Assembly (NCBI GenBank): GCA_026393955.1
Contig: JAPKZE010000023.1
Location: 1-6,071, forward strand
Length of the DNA stretch: 6,071 nucleotides
Direction of reading: 5' to 3'
Source of the DNA: Candidatus Aminicenantota bacterium
Lineage (GTDB): Bacteria > Acidobacteriota > Aminicenantia > Aminicenantales > Saccharicenantaceae
Position numbers and translations under genes: made by a program. Every line of letters begins with the position of its first letter. The first letter of the stretch is position 1. The notes under the pieces were generated by a model. That model was not told where the DNA came from. It did not search any database and worked only from the letters and a program-made list of their open reading frames with translations. Of this stretch, positions 1 through 5,729 are shown piece by piece.

Positions 1-194
1 GGGCGGTTGTAGGCCAGCTTGTTGACGAGCAGGAAATCCCCGACGAGGAGCGTCGGCTCCATGGAACCGGTCGGGATCTGGAAGGCCTGGACGACGAAGG
101 TCATGACGAAGAAGACGAAGACGGCCGTCTCGGCGATGAGCTCGAAATATTCCCGGAAGAGGCTCTTGTCCCGTTTTTTCTTTTCAGTGTCCAT
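1..194 (-). CDS. lepB: Signal peptidase I, N-terminal part (partial, runs off the left edge)
   Basis: Signal peptidase I is the membrane serine protease that removes signal peptides from Sec- and Tat-exported proteins on the outer face of the cytoplasmic membrane. Reading leftward from the ATG at 194-192 gives 64 codons with no stop: a charged, Lys/Arg-rich cytoplasmic start (residues 1-18), one hydrophobic membrane segment (about 19-38), then the box B motif IPTGSMEPTL at 40-49. Ser44 is the expected catalytic nucleophile. It is followed by LLVGDFLLVNKLAYNR, also typical of the family. The catalytic Lys and the rest of the protease domain lie outside the window. The gene is divergent from the GTPase-tgt-sec operon and functionally linked to it, because SecDF helps export the precursors that LepB cleaves. 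A promoter lies just upstream (217-245). Only a weak GAGAG, too close to the ATG, could act as a ribosome binding site. Identification is firm; the start is likely but not proven. Confidence 0.93.
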   Translation of the reverse strand, partial: MDTEKKKRDKSLFREYFELIAETAVFVFFVMTFVVQAFQIPTGSMEPTLLVGDFLLVNKLAYNR

Positions 195-216
195 GTCTCT
201 CACGTCGCGAGAGGAT

Positions 217-245
217 ACTATAAAGGAAAACGCCCTTCAGGGCAA
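217..245 (-). promoter_or_regulatory. Sigma70-like promoter for lepB
   Basis: On the minus strand, TTGCCC (complement of 240-245) and TATAGT (complement of 217-222) are separated by exactly 17 bp. The -10 box matches 5 of 6 consensus positions and the -35 box 4 of 6. The predicted transcript start near 210 would leave a leader of roughly 16 nt before the lepB ATG. The -35 box overlaps one arm of a short inverted repeat (232-243). This is a pattern match only. Confidence 0.55.
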
Positions 246-255
246 CATTGTCGCC

Positions 256-284
256 TTGACACCCCCGGCCAATCCGGCTTTACT
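256..284 (+). promoter_or_regulatory. Sigma70-like promoter for the GTPase-tgt-yajC-secDF operon
   Basis: A perfect TTGACA -35 box at 256-261 is followed after 17 bp by TTTACT at 279-284 (4 of 6 matches to TATAAT). The expected transcript start, about 7 nt downstream, falls at 290-292, where the GTG start codon of the next gene lies (291-293). The arrangement therefore predicts a leaderless message. It lies back-to-back with the lepB promoter, with 10 bp between the two -35 boxes. Confidence 0.5.
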
Positions 285-290
285 AGTCGC

Positions 291-1412
291 GTGAACGTGA
301 CCCTGTTCGGCTACCCCAGAACGGGCAAGACGACCCTGTTCAATCTCCTGGCCGGGGCCCACGCCGCCGTCCACGCCTACGACGACGGCAAGAGGGAGCC
401 GAACGTCCGGACCGTGCCCCTGCCCGATCCGCGGCTCGACCGAATCGCCGCCGCCTACCCGGAAAAAAAGAGGATCGCCGCCGCGCTCGACCTGACCGAC
501 CTCGTCGGCATCTCCTTCGGGGACGTCAAGACGAGCCTGTTGCTCGGTCTCCTGCGCAAAGCCGACGGCCTGGTCCACGTCGTCCGCGGCTTCGCCGGAG
601 AGGACATCCCCCCGGCCCGGGGCCGCGTGGACCCGGCGGCGGACATCCGCAGCATGGAGGAGGAGCTCCTCCTGGCCGACCTCGTCCTCGTCGACGCCCG
701 GCTGGAACGGCTCGAGAAAGACCTGAAAAAGATGAAGGACCCGGAAGGGGAAAAGGAGCGGGACCTTCTCCTGCGCCTGCGCCCGGCCCTCGAATCGGGG
801 CATAACCTCCGCGCCGTCGCGATGACCGCCCCCGAAGAGAAGCTCATCCGCAGCTTCGCCTTCCTCACCCTCAAGCCCCTGCTCCACTTCATCAACATCG
901 ACGAGACCGACCTCGGCGCGGTCCGCCGGCCCGGGGACCTCGTCCCCGGCCTCGCCGCCCCGGCCACCGGGGACACGGACCAAGGGGCCATGTCCCCGTC
1001 CGGGCCGGGCCGGCGGGTCCTCGCATTCTGCGGCCGCATCGAAACCGATCTGGCCGAGCTCGAGGAAGGCGAGCGCCGGGTCTTCATGGCCGAGTACGGC
1101 CTGGCCGAGATGAGCGCTCCGCTCTTCACCCGGCAGGCGGTCTCGTTCCTCGACCGCATCTCCTTCTTCACCGTCGGCAAGGACGAGGTCCGGGCTTGGA
1201 CCGTGAGGCGGGACGCCCCTGCGGCCGAGGCGGCCGCGGCCATCCACTCCGACATCGCCCGGGGGTTCATCCGGGCCGAGGTCGTCTCCGCCGAGGAGCT
1301 CCTCCGGCACGGGGCCCTCCCCCAGGCCAAGGAGGCCGGGGCGATCCGGCTCGAGGGCAAGGACTACGTCGTCCGGGACGGCGACGTCATCTATTTCCGG
1401 TTCGCCGCATGA
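291..1412 (+). CDS. Divergent YchF/Obg-family P-loop GTPase (TGS/DUF933 C-terminus)
   Basis: A 373-residue protein resembling YchF (OLA1 family, usually about 363 residues), a cytosolic ribosome-associated ATPase/GTPase. Visible parts are a P-loop GYPRTGKT (7-14), the EPN..TVPLPDPRLD stretch after switch I (36-50), a helical, probably coiled-coil insert (about 119-190), the nucleotide-base motif NIDE (202-205; YchF has NxxE rather than NKxD), and a C-terminal TGS-like DUF933 domain (about 291-373) ending DGDVIYFRF. Two things differ from true YchF: the G3 position reads DLTD (67-70), where the family has D-x-A-G, and switch I lacks the NYPFCTIEPN signature, reading AYDDGKREPN instead. There is also a Gly/Pro/Ala-rich loop at about 219-241. 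It is probably a YchF paralogue rather than YchF itself, and its function is unknown. The GTG start is chosen because the P-loop strand begins immediately after it, as in the family. No Shine-Dalgarno sequence precedes it. The stop codon overlaps the tgt start (ATGA). Confidence 0.85.
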   Translation: MNVTLFGYPRTGKTTLFNLLAGAHAAVHAYDDGKREPNVRTVPLPDPRLDRIAAAYPEKKRIAAALDLTDLVGISFGDVKTSLLLGLLRKADGLVHVVRGFAGEDIPPARGRVDPAADIRSMEEELLLADLVLVDARLERLEKDLKKMKDPEGEKERDLLLRLRPALESGHNLRAVAMTAPEEKLIRSFAFLTLKPLLHFINIDETDLGAVRRPGDLVPGLAAPATGDTDQGAMSPSGPGRRVLAFCGRIETDLAELEEGERRVFMAEYGLAEMSAPLFTRQAVSFLDRISFFTVGKDEVRAWTVRRDAPAAEAAAAIHSDIARGFIRAEVVSAEELLRHGALPQAKEAGAIRLEGKDYVVRDGDVIYFRFAA

Positions 1413-2539
1413 GCGCTTCCTTCCGCGTGACCGCCCAGGACCCCGGCTCAGCGGCCAGGACCGGACGCCTCGAGACGCCCCACGGCGCCGTCGAAACGCC
1501 GGCCTTCATGCCGGTGGCCAGCCAGGGCACGGTCAAGGGGCTGACCCACGCCCAAGTCGAGAGCCTCGGGGCGGACATCCTTCTCGTCAACTCGTATCAC
1601 CTGTTCCTCCGGCCGGGGGTTGAGACCGTCGAAGCCCTGGGCGGGCTCCACAAGTTCACCTCCTGGACCCGGCCCATCCTGACCGACAGCGGCGGCTTCC
1701 AGATCTACAGCCTGTCCCCCCTCGTCCGCGTGAGCGACGAGGGCGTCCGCTTCTCTTCCCATCTCGACGGGACCAAGATCCTCCTCCGGCCCGAGGATGT
1801 GGTCGATCTCCAGGTCCGCCTGGGCACCGACATCCTCATGTGCCTCGATCATTTCCCGCCCTACCCGTATTCGGACGAAACCCTGCGGGAATCGGTCCGG
1901 CTGACGGACCTGTGGGCCCGCCGTTCCAAAGCCCGTTTCGCCGGCTACGACACCCGCCAGCAGCTCTGGGGGATCTCCCAGGGCGGCGTCCACGCCGCCG
2001 AGCGAACGCGGTCGATCGAAGGCCTTCTCGAGCACGACTTCGACGGCTACGCCTACGGCGGGCTGGGCATCGGCGAGCCAAAGACGAGCCTGTTCGAGAC
2101 CCTCGAGCTCGGCCACGGGCTCCTTCCCGCGGACCGGCCCCGTTACCTCATGGGCATGGGCTACGTCGAGGACATCGTCGAGGCCGTGGGCCGGGGCGTA
2201 GACCTCTTCGACTGCGTCCTGCCGACCCGCAACGCCCGCAACGGCACCCTGTTCACCAGCCGGGGACGGGTGGCCATCAAGAACCTCAAGTACGCCCGGG
2301 ACGAACGGCCCCTGGACGAGGCCTGCCGCTGCTACACCTGCCGCCATTTCAGCCGGGCCTACCTCCGCCACCTTTTCGAGCGCGACGAGATCACGTCGGC
2401 CGTTCTGAACACCATCCACAACCTGCACTTCTACCTTGACATCTTCAGGGAAATACGCCATTCTATCCAATCCAACTCTTTTGTCTCCTTGAAGAAGAGT
2501 TTGATCTCGAACGTCTCTCAAAAGGAAGAAATAACATGA
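1409..2539 (+). CDS. tgt: tRNA-guanine transglycosylase (queuosine pathway)
   Basis: Tgt swaps guanine for preQ1 at wobble position 34 of GUN-anticodon tRNAs, a step in queuosine synthesis in the cytosol. The 376-residue length equals the usual bacterial size (E. coli 375). Motifs: LTDSGGFQ (91-98) with the general acid/base Asp93; the substrate-recognition loop GGLGIGE (217-223); FDCVLPTRNARNG (267-279) with nucleophile Asp268; and the zinc site CRCYTC (Cys306, Cys308, Cys311) plus His337 in NTIHNLHFY. In the pocket, the usual DEC is DHF (147-149), and Ile221 replaces the usual Val. The ATG at 1409 is chosen because it overlaps the upstream stop as ATGA and starts the protein where the family begins. 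An open frame extends further upstream but is only the shadow of the GTPase gene. No clear Shine-Dalgarno sequence is seen, so translational coupling is likely. The last ~28 codons are AT-rich with unusual codons. The end overlaps yajC by 4 bp. Confidence 0.97.
   Translation: MSASFRVTAQDPGSAARTGRLETPHGAVETPAFMPVASQGTVKGLTHAQVESLGADILLVNSYHLFLRPGVETVEALGGLHKFTSWTRPILTDSGGFQIYSLSPLVRVSDEGVRFSSHLDGTKILLRPEDVVDLQVRLGTDILMCLDHFPPYPYSDETLRESVRLTDLWARRSKARFAGYDTRQQLWGISQGGVHAAERTRSIEGLLEHDFDGYAYGGLGIGEPKTSLFETLELGHGLLPADRPRYLMGMGYVEDIVEAVGRGVDLFDCVLPTRNARNGTLFTSRGRVAIKNLKYARDERPLDEACRCYTCRHFSRAYLRHLFERDEITSAVLNTIHNLHFYLDIFREIRHSIQSNSFVSLKKSLISNVSQKEEIT
2523..2528 (+). promoter_or_regulatory. Ribosome binding site for yajC
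   Basis: AGGAAG, inside the end of tgt, is a good Shine-Dalgarno match, with 7-9 nt to the ATG at 2536. It supports this yajC start, which shares ATGA with the tgt stop. It contrasts with the absence of such a site before the first two genes of the operon. Confidence 0.7.
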
Positions 2540-2877
2540 TCTTCGGAGCATTCGCAGCCTCGGCCCTCCAGGCCGGAGCGGCACAGGCGCCCCGTCCGAA
2601 CATGCTCGGGGCCCTCTTGCCGTTCGTTCTCGTCTTCGTCATCTTCTACCTCCTCATCATCATGCCCCAGAGGAAGAAGCAGAAGAAGCACCTGGACCTC
2701 GTGGAAAACCTCAAGCCCGGCGACCGCATCATCACCACCGCCGGCATCTTCGGCACGATCATGGGCGTCCAGAAGGACCTCATCGAGCTGAAGATCTCCT
2801 CCAACACCAACGTCAAGATCACCAAGAGCGCCGTCGGCGTCATCCGCGGCGCCACCGACAGGCTCGAAGGCGAATGA
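2536..2877 (+). CDS. yajC: Preprotein translocase subunit YajC
   Basis: YajC is a small single-pass inner-membrane protein that joins SecD and SecF in the accessory complex that stimulates SecYEG export. The 113-residue product (family usual about 110) has an Ala-rich N-terminal segment (1-22), one transmembrane helix (about 24-43) ending in IIMPQRKKQKK, a positively charged stretch that fixes the C-terminus in the cytoplasm, then the conserved LKPGDRIITTAGIFGTI (59-75) and a short basic/hydrophilic tail. Both the MPQRKKQKKH region and the GDRIITTAGIFG block are diagnostic for the family. It overlaps tgt by 4 bp and precedes secD and secF, the standard order. It has a good Shine-Dalgarno site. 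Confidence 0.97.
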   Translation: MIFGAFAASALQAGAAQAPRPNMLGALLPFVLVFVIFYLLIIMPQRKKQKKHLDLVENLKPGDRIITTAGIFGTIMGVQKDLIELKISSNTNVKITKSAVGVIRGATDRLEGE

Positions 2878-2893
2878 GGCCCGGACGGAGGCG

Positions 2894-2915
2894 CCCCCGC
2901 CCCGGCCCCGGCCCC
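2894..2915 (-). repeat. GCCCCG tandem repeat; G-quadruplex motif on the minus strand
   Basis: In the 64-bp gap between yajC and secD, GCCCCG occurs three times in tandem (2899-2916), directly preceded by CCCCC (2894-2898). The minus strand therefore carries four runs of at least four G separated by loops of 2, 2 and 1 nt, which is a strong canonical intramolecular G-quadruplex pattern. This strand is the template for secD and secF; the mRNA would be C-rich here, about 26 nt before the secD start. Whether the structure forms or matters is not known from sequence. Confidence 0.6.
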
Positions 2916-2932
2916 GCATCCCGCGCGAGAGT

Positions 2933-2937
2933 GAAGG
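2933..2937 (+). promoter_or_regulatory. Ribosome binding site for secD
   Basis: GAAGG lies 4 nt upstream of the secD ATG at 2942. The match is moderate and the spacing somewhat short, but it is the only candidate and agrees with the protein start at MKKNLQWK, directly before the first membrane helix. Confidence 0.5.
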
Positions 2938-2941
2938 TCCC

Positions 2942-4486
2942 ATGAAAAAGAACCTGCAATGGAAGGTCGCCCTGGTCTTGGTGGTCATCGCCGGCTCGAT
3001 CTTCCTGTCCTACCCGTTCAACGACACCAAGATCAAGCGCGGCCTCGACCTCAAGGGCGGCATCCACCTCGTCCTCAAGGTCCTCACGGACGATTCCATC
3101 AACATGGAGACGGACCAGGAGATCGCCCGGCTCGAGGATCTCCTCAAGAAGAACTCCATCACCTTCCAGAAGATCACCAAGGAAGGCCTCGGCCGGATCG
3201 CCGTCCAGGGCACCCTGGCCGACCAGGAATCGAAGACCCGCGACCTCTTCGACGAGTACACCCGGGATTGGGACTACTCGTTCACGGGCGACCGGGCCAA
3301 CCTGACCCTCAAGCCGCTCGTCACCCAGTTCCTCCGCGATCAGTCCGTCGAGCAGGCCAAGCAGACGATCGACAACCGGATCAACACCTTCGGCGTCGCC
3401 GAACCGCTGATCCAGAGGCAGGGCGCCGACAAGATCGTCGTCGAGCTGCCCGGCGTCGACGATCCCGACCGCGTCAAGGAGCTCATCAAGGTCACGGCCG
3501 TGCTCGAGTGGAAGCTGGTCAAGGCCGGCCCGGCCGCCGACGAGGCCACGCTCCTCCAGGCGACCAACGGGCAGGTGCCCGACGACGCCGAGGTCCTCAA
3601 GGGCGATCCCAAGCGGGGCCAGGGCGGCTACTACCTCGTCGACAAAGTCTCCACGGTCACGGGCAAGGACCTGAGGACCATCCGCCGGACCCAGGACGAA
3701 TGGAACAACCCGGCGGTCGCTTTCTCGCTCAACGCCGACGGCGGCGCCCGCTTCGAGCAGGTCACCGGGGCGAACATCGGCAAGCAGATCGCCATCATCC
3801 TCGACAAGAAGGTCCAATCGGCCCCGGTCGTCGAGGACCGCATCTCCCGGGCCCAGGGCGGCGTCATCCGGGGCCGCTTCACGGCCCAGGAGGCCGACGA
3901 CCTGGTCGTCGTGCTCAAGGCCGGCGCGCTCCCGGCCGGGATCAGCTACCTCGAGGAACGGACGATCGGCCCGGCCCTCGGCGCCGATTCGATCCGCCAG
4001 GGGCTCATCGCCGGGCTGGTGGCCATCTTCGCCGTCATGACCTTCATGGTCGTCTTCTACAAGCTGTCCGGGCTCAATGCCGTGGCCGCTCTCATCCTCA
4101 ACGTGGTCATCCTCTTCGGCGCCCTGGCCTACTTCAAGGCCACGCTGACCCTGCCGGGCATCGCCGGCATTATCCTGGCCATCGGCATGGCGGTCGACGC
4201 CAACGTCCTCATCTTCGAGAGGATGAAGGAGGAGCTGGCCGTGGGCAAGGGGGTTCTGAGCGCCGTCTCACAGGGCTTCTCCCGGGCCTTCACGGCCATC
4301 TTCGACTCCAACCTGACGACCATCATCTCGGCCGTCTTCCTCTTCCAATTCGGCACCGGCCCCATCCGGGGATACGCCGTGACTCTGACGATCAGCCTGG
4401 TCGCCAACCTGTTCACGGCCGTCTTCGTCTCCCATCTGCTGTTCGACCTGACGGTCAAGAAATCCGCCAAGAAACTGAGTATCTGA
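2942..4486 (+). CDS. secD: Protein translocase subunit SecD
   Basis: SecD pairs with SecF in an RND-type membrane protein that uses the proton gradient to help SecYEG complete export. The 514-residue product has a short basic N-terminus and first membrane helix (about 8-24), then the hallmark RGLDLKGGIHLVLKV (33-47) opening the large extracytoplasmic P1 domain, which runs to about residue 340 and includes the base and head regions. Within it lie DNRINTFGVAEP (144-155), IVVELPGVDD (165-174) and GGVIRGRFTAQEA (306-318). Five further membrane helices follow (about 352-373, 378-398, 401-424, 451-472, 480-503), with the conserved GMAVDANVLIFERMKEEL (415-432) whose Asp419 is at the proton-pathway position of the family. 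Length and layout are normal. It ends one base before secF, so translation is probably coupled. Confidence 0.98.
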   Translation: MKKNLQWKVALVLVVIAGSIFLSYPFNDTKIKRGLDLKGGIHLVLKVLTDDSINMETDQEIARLEDLLKKNSITFQKITKEGLGRIAVQGTLADQESKTRDLFDEYTRDWDYSFTGDRANLTLKPLVTQFLRDQSVEQAKQTIDNRINTFGVAEPLIQRQGADKIVVELPGVDDPDRVKELIKVTAVLEWKLVKAGPAADEATLLQATNGQVPDDAEVLKGDPKRGQGGYYLVDKVSTVTGKDLRTIRRTQDEWNNPAVAFSLNADGGARFEQVTGANIGKQIAIILDKKVQSAPVVEDRISRAQGGVIRGRFTAQEADDLVVVLKAGALPAGISYLEERTIGPALGADSIRQGLIAGLVAIFAVMTFMVVFYKLSGLNAVAALILNVVILFGALAYFKATLTLPGIAGIILAIGMAVDANVLIFERMKEELAVGKGVLSAVSQGFSRAFTAIFDSNLTTIISAVFLFQFGTGPIRGYAVTLTISLVANLFTAVFVSHLLFDLTVKKSAKKLSI

Positions 4487-4487
4487 C

Positions 4488-5648
4488 ATGCAACTCTTCA
4501 AAACCCCCAACATCAAGTTCCTGAAATATAAGTATATCGCCCTGGCCGTGACGGCCGGCATCGTGCTGGCCGGCGTCCTGAACATCACCGTATTCAAGGG
4601 CCTCAAGCTCGGCGTCGACTTCGGGGAAGGGACCCTGCTCCGGGTCATGCTGAAGACCCCCGCGACCGAAGGCCAGATCCGCGACCTCCTCCAGACGGTC
4701 GGCCTGGGCAAGAGCACGGTGCAGAAGTCGGGCGCGACCGGCCGGGAGTTCCAGATCCGGGCCGTCGAGACCGTCAACACCAAGACGGAGGAGCGCGGCC
4801 AGCTCGAGGCCCACGAGGCCCTGGCCGACAAGATCATCGCCGCCCTGCGAAGCGACGACGGCGCGGCCGAGCGGGCCCGAGGCCTGGTCGACCTCAACGG
4901 CCTCGACGAGAAGAGTCTGACCGGACTCCTCGAGAGCGCCTTCCCGGGCTCAGGGCCGGAGGCCGCCCAGAGGATCATCTCCTATCGCAACGAAACGGGC
5001 ATCATCACCGATTTCCAGATCCTCGACGGGCTCGGGCTCAAACCGGAGCTCCAGACCTTCCTGAAGGAAAAGACCTACCTCGGCAAGCTGACCGTCCTGA
5101 GCCGCGAAACGGTCGGGCCCCAGGTCGGGGCCGACCTCCGGCGCAAAGCTGTCCAGGCGACCATCTGGTCCCTCCTGGGCATGCTCGTCTACATCGCCCT
5201 GCGCTTCAAGCTCGAGTACGGCGTCGCGGCCATCTTCACCCTGGCCCAGGACGTCCTCATCACGATGAGCCTCTACTCGTTCACGAACCGGGAGATCAAC
5301 CTGCCCATCATCGCCGGCATCCTGACCATCGTCGGCTTCTCGATCAACGACACCATCGTCATCTTCGACCGGGTCCGGGAGAACCAGAAGCTCATGCGCG
5401 GCAAGGGCCTCGAGGAGGTCATGAACGTCAGCCTCAACCAGTGCCTGGGCCGGACGGTCATCACCTCGGGCACGGTCTTCCTGACGGTCAGCGCCCTGTT
5501 CGTGTTCGGCGGCGAGATCATCAACGACTTCGCCTTCCTGATGCTCATCGGGACGATCGAGGGCGTCTATTCGACGGTCTACCTATCCTGTCCGGTAGTC
5601 CTTTTTTGGCAGCGCTGGTTCGGCTCGAAAAAAGCCGGGCGGAGATAA
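4488..5648 (+). CDS. secF: Protein translocase subunit SecF with an HhH-like insert in its P1 domain
   Basis: SecF is the partner of SecD in the proton-driven export complex. Family features are a first membrane helix (about 15-33), LKLGVDFGEGTLL (39-51; the family usually has DFxGGT, here DFGEGT), a P1 domain ending in ETVGPQVGADL (207-217), and five more helices (about 222-241, 244-263, 271-291, 324-342, 345-375) with the conserved GFSINDTIVIFDRVREN (283-299). At 386 residues it is about 60-70 longer than usual (E. coli 323). The surplus lies between the P1 helix ending at about residue 121 and the final P1 strand starting at about 200. Residues 134-199 resemble a ComEA-type double helix-hairpin-helix (NGLDEKSL, PGSGPEAAQRIISYR, then ITDFQILDGLGLKPEL). 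The start is one base after the secD stop, with only a weak TGAG as ribosome binding site. No clear terminator follows. Confidence 0.97.
   Translation: MQLFKTPNIKFLKYKYIALAVTAGIVLAGVLNITVFKGLKLGVDFGEGTLLRVMLKTPATEGQIRDLLQTVGLGKSTVQKSGATGREFQIRAVETVNTKTEERGQLEAHEALADKIIAALRSDDGAAERARGLVDLNGLDEKSLTGLLESAFPGSGPEAAQRIISYRNETGIITDFQILDGLGLKPELQTFLKEKTYLGKLTVLSRETVGPQVGADLRRKAVQATIWSLLGMLVYIALRFKLEYGVAAIFTLAQDVLITMSLYSFTNREINLPIIAGILTIVGFSINDTIVIFDRVRENQKLMRGKGLEEVMNVSLNQCLGRTVITSGTVFLTVSALFVFGGEIINDFAFLMLIGTIEGVYSTVYLSCPVVLFWQRWFGSKKAGRR
4887..5084 (+). other. Region of secF encoding the putative helix-hairpin-helix insert
   Basis: This stretch encodes SecF residues 134-199. It begins VDLNGLDEKSL, contains PGSGPEAAQRIISYR (153-167) and a second hairpin-like DGLGLKPEL (180-188). 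The order and spacing follow the ComEA double-HhH pattern (N-x-A-x-x-x-x-L, then P-G-I-G-x-x-x-A-x-x-I-x-x-Y-R, then a second G-I/L-G hairpin). The first hairpin reads GSG rather than GIG, so DNA binding is uncertain; a protein-binding helical module is equally possible. Base composition matches the rest of secF, so a recent insertion is not indicated. Confidence 0.55.
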
Positions 5649-5655
5649 ATTTCCC

Positions 5656-5684
5656 TTGTCAAAGACGTTTTTTTACTCTATACT
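5656..5684 (+). promoter_or_regulatory. Sigma70-like promoter for the tonB-like gene
   Basis: TTGTCA (5656-5661) and TATACT (5679-5684) are separated by exactly 17 bp and each matches 5 of 6 consensus positions, the best promoter in the window. It lies just after the secF stop in an AT-richer 81-bp gap whose spacer includes a run of seven T (5668-5674). The predicted transcript start near 5691 gives a leader of about 38 nt. It implies that the tonB-like gene can be expressed separately from the sec operon. Confidence 0.7.
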
Positions 5685-5717
5685 GATTGCCGTGTGTTTC
5701 TGTAACATCCCGAGCAT

Positions 5718-5722
5718 GAGGT
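5718..5722 (+). promoter_or_regulatory. Ribosome binding site for the tonB-like gene
   Basis: GAGGT lies 7 nt before the ATG at 5730. It selects that start over an earlier ATG at 5716, which reads into a stop after two codons. Confidence 0.7.
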
Positions 5723-5729
5723 AATCATC

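Noticed and set aside
265..277. CCGG-CCAAT-CCGG inverted repeat in the operon promoter spacer
   Set aside because: Four-base arms of CCGG are expected by chance in such GC-rich DNA; not enough to call an operator.
19..294. Plus-strand open frame of 91 codons at the left edge
   Set aside because: Lies opposite the lepB N-terminus and through the divergent promoter region; no independent support.
237..1310. Long minus-strand open frame of 357 codons opposite the GTPase gene
   Set aside because: High GC makes antisense frames long. The product is low-complexity, without recognisable motifs, while the plus strand encodes a clear GTPase.
1196..1408. N-terminal extension of tgt by 71 codons
   Set aside because: The extension is Arg/Gly/Pro-rich, is the out-of-frame reading of the GTPase C-terminus, and would give a Tgt far longer than the family; the ATG at 1409 gives the normal length.
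1448..2584. Minus-strand open frame of 378 codons opposite tgt
   Set aside because: Shadow of tgt, whose catalytic and zinc motifs prove the plus strand is coding.
2840..3817. Minus-strand open frame of 325 codons opposite secD
   Set aside because: Asp/Gly/Leu-rich composition typical of antisense translation of a GC-rich gene; no domain recognised.
2959..4524. Plus-strand open frame of 521 codons overlapping secD in another frame
   Set aside because: Arg/Pro/Gly-rich out-of-frame reading; secD in the other frame has all family motifs.
5621..5674. Possible rho-independent terminator after secF (stem CGGCT/AGCCG at 5621-5637, T-run at 5668-5674)
   Set aside because: The stem has only five pairs and lies inside the coding sequence, and the T-run is about 30 nt away, inside the spacer of the next promoter.
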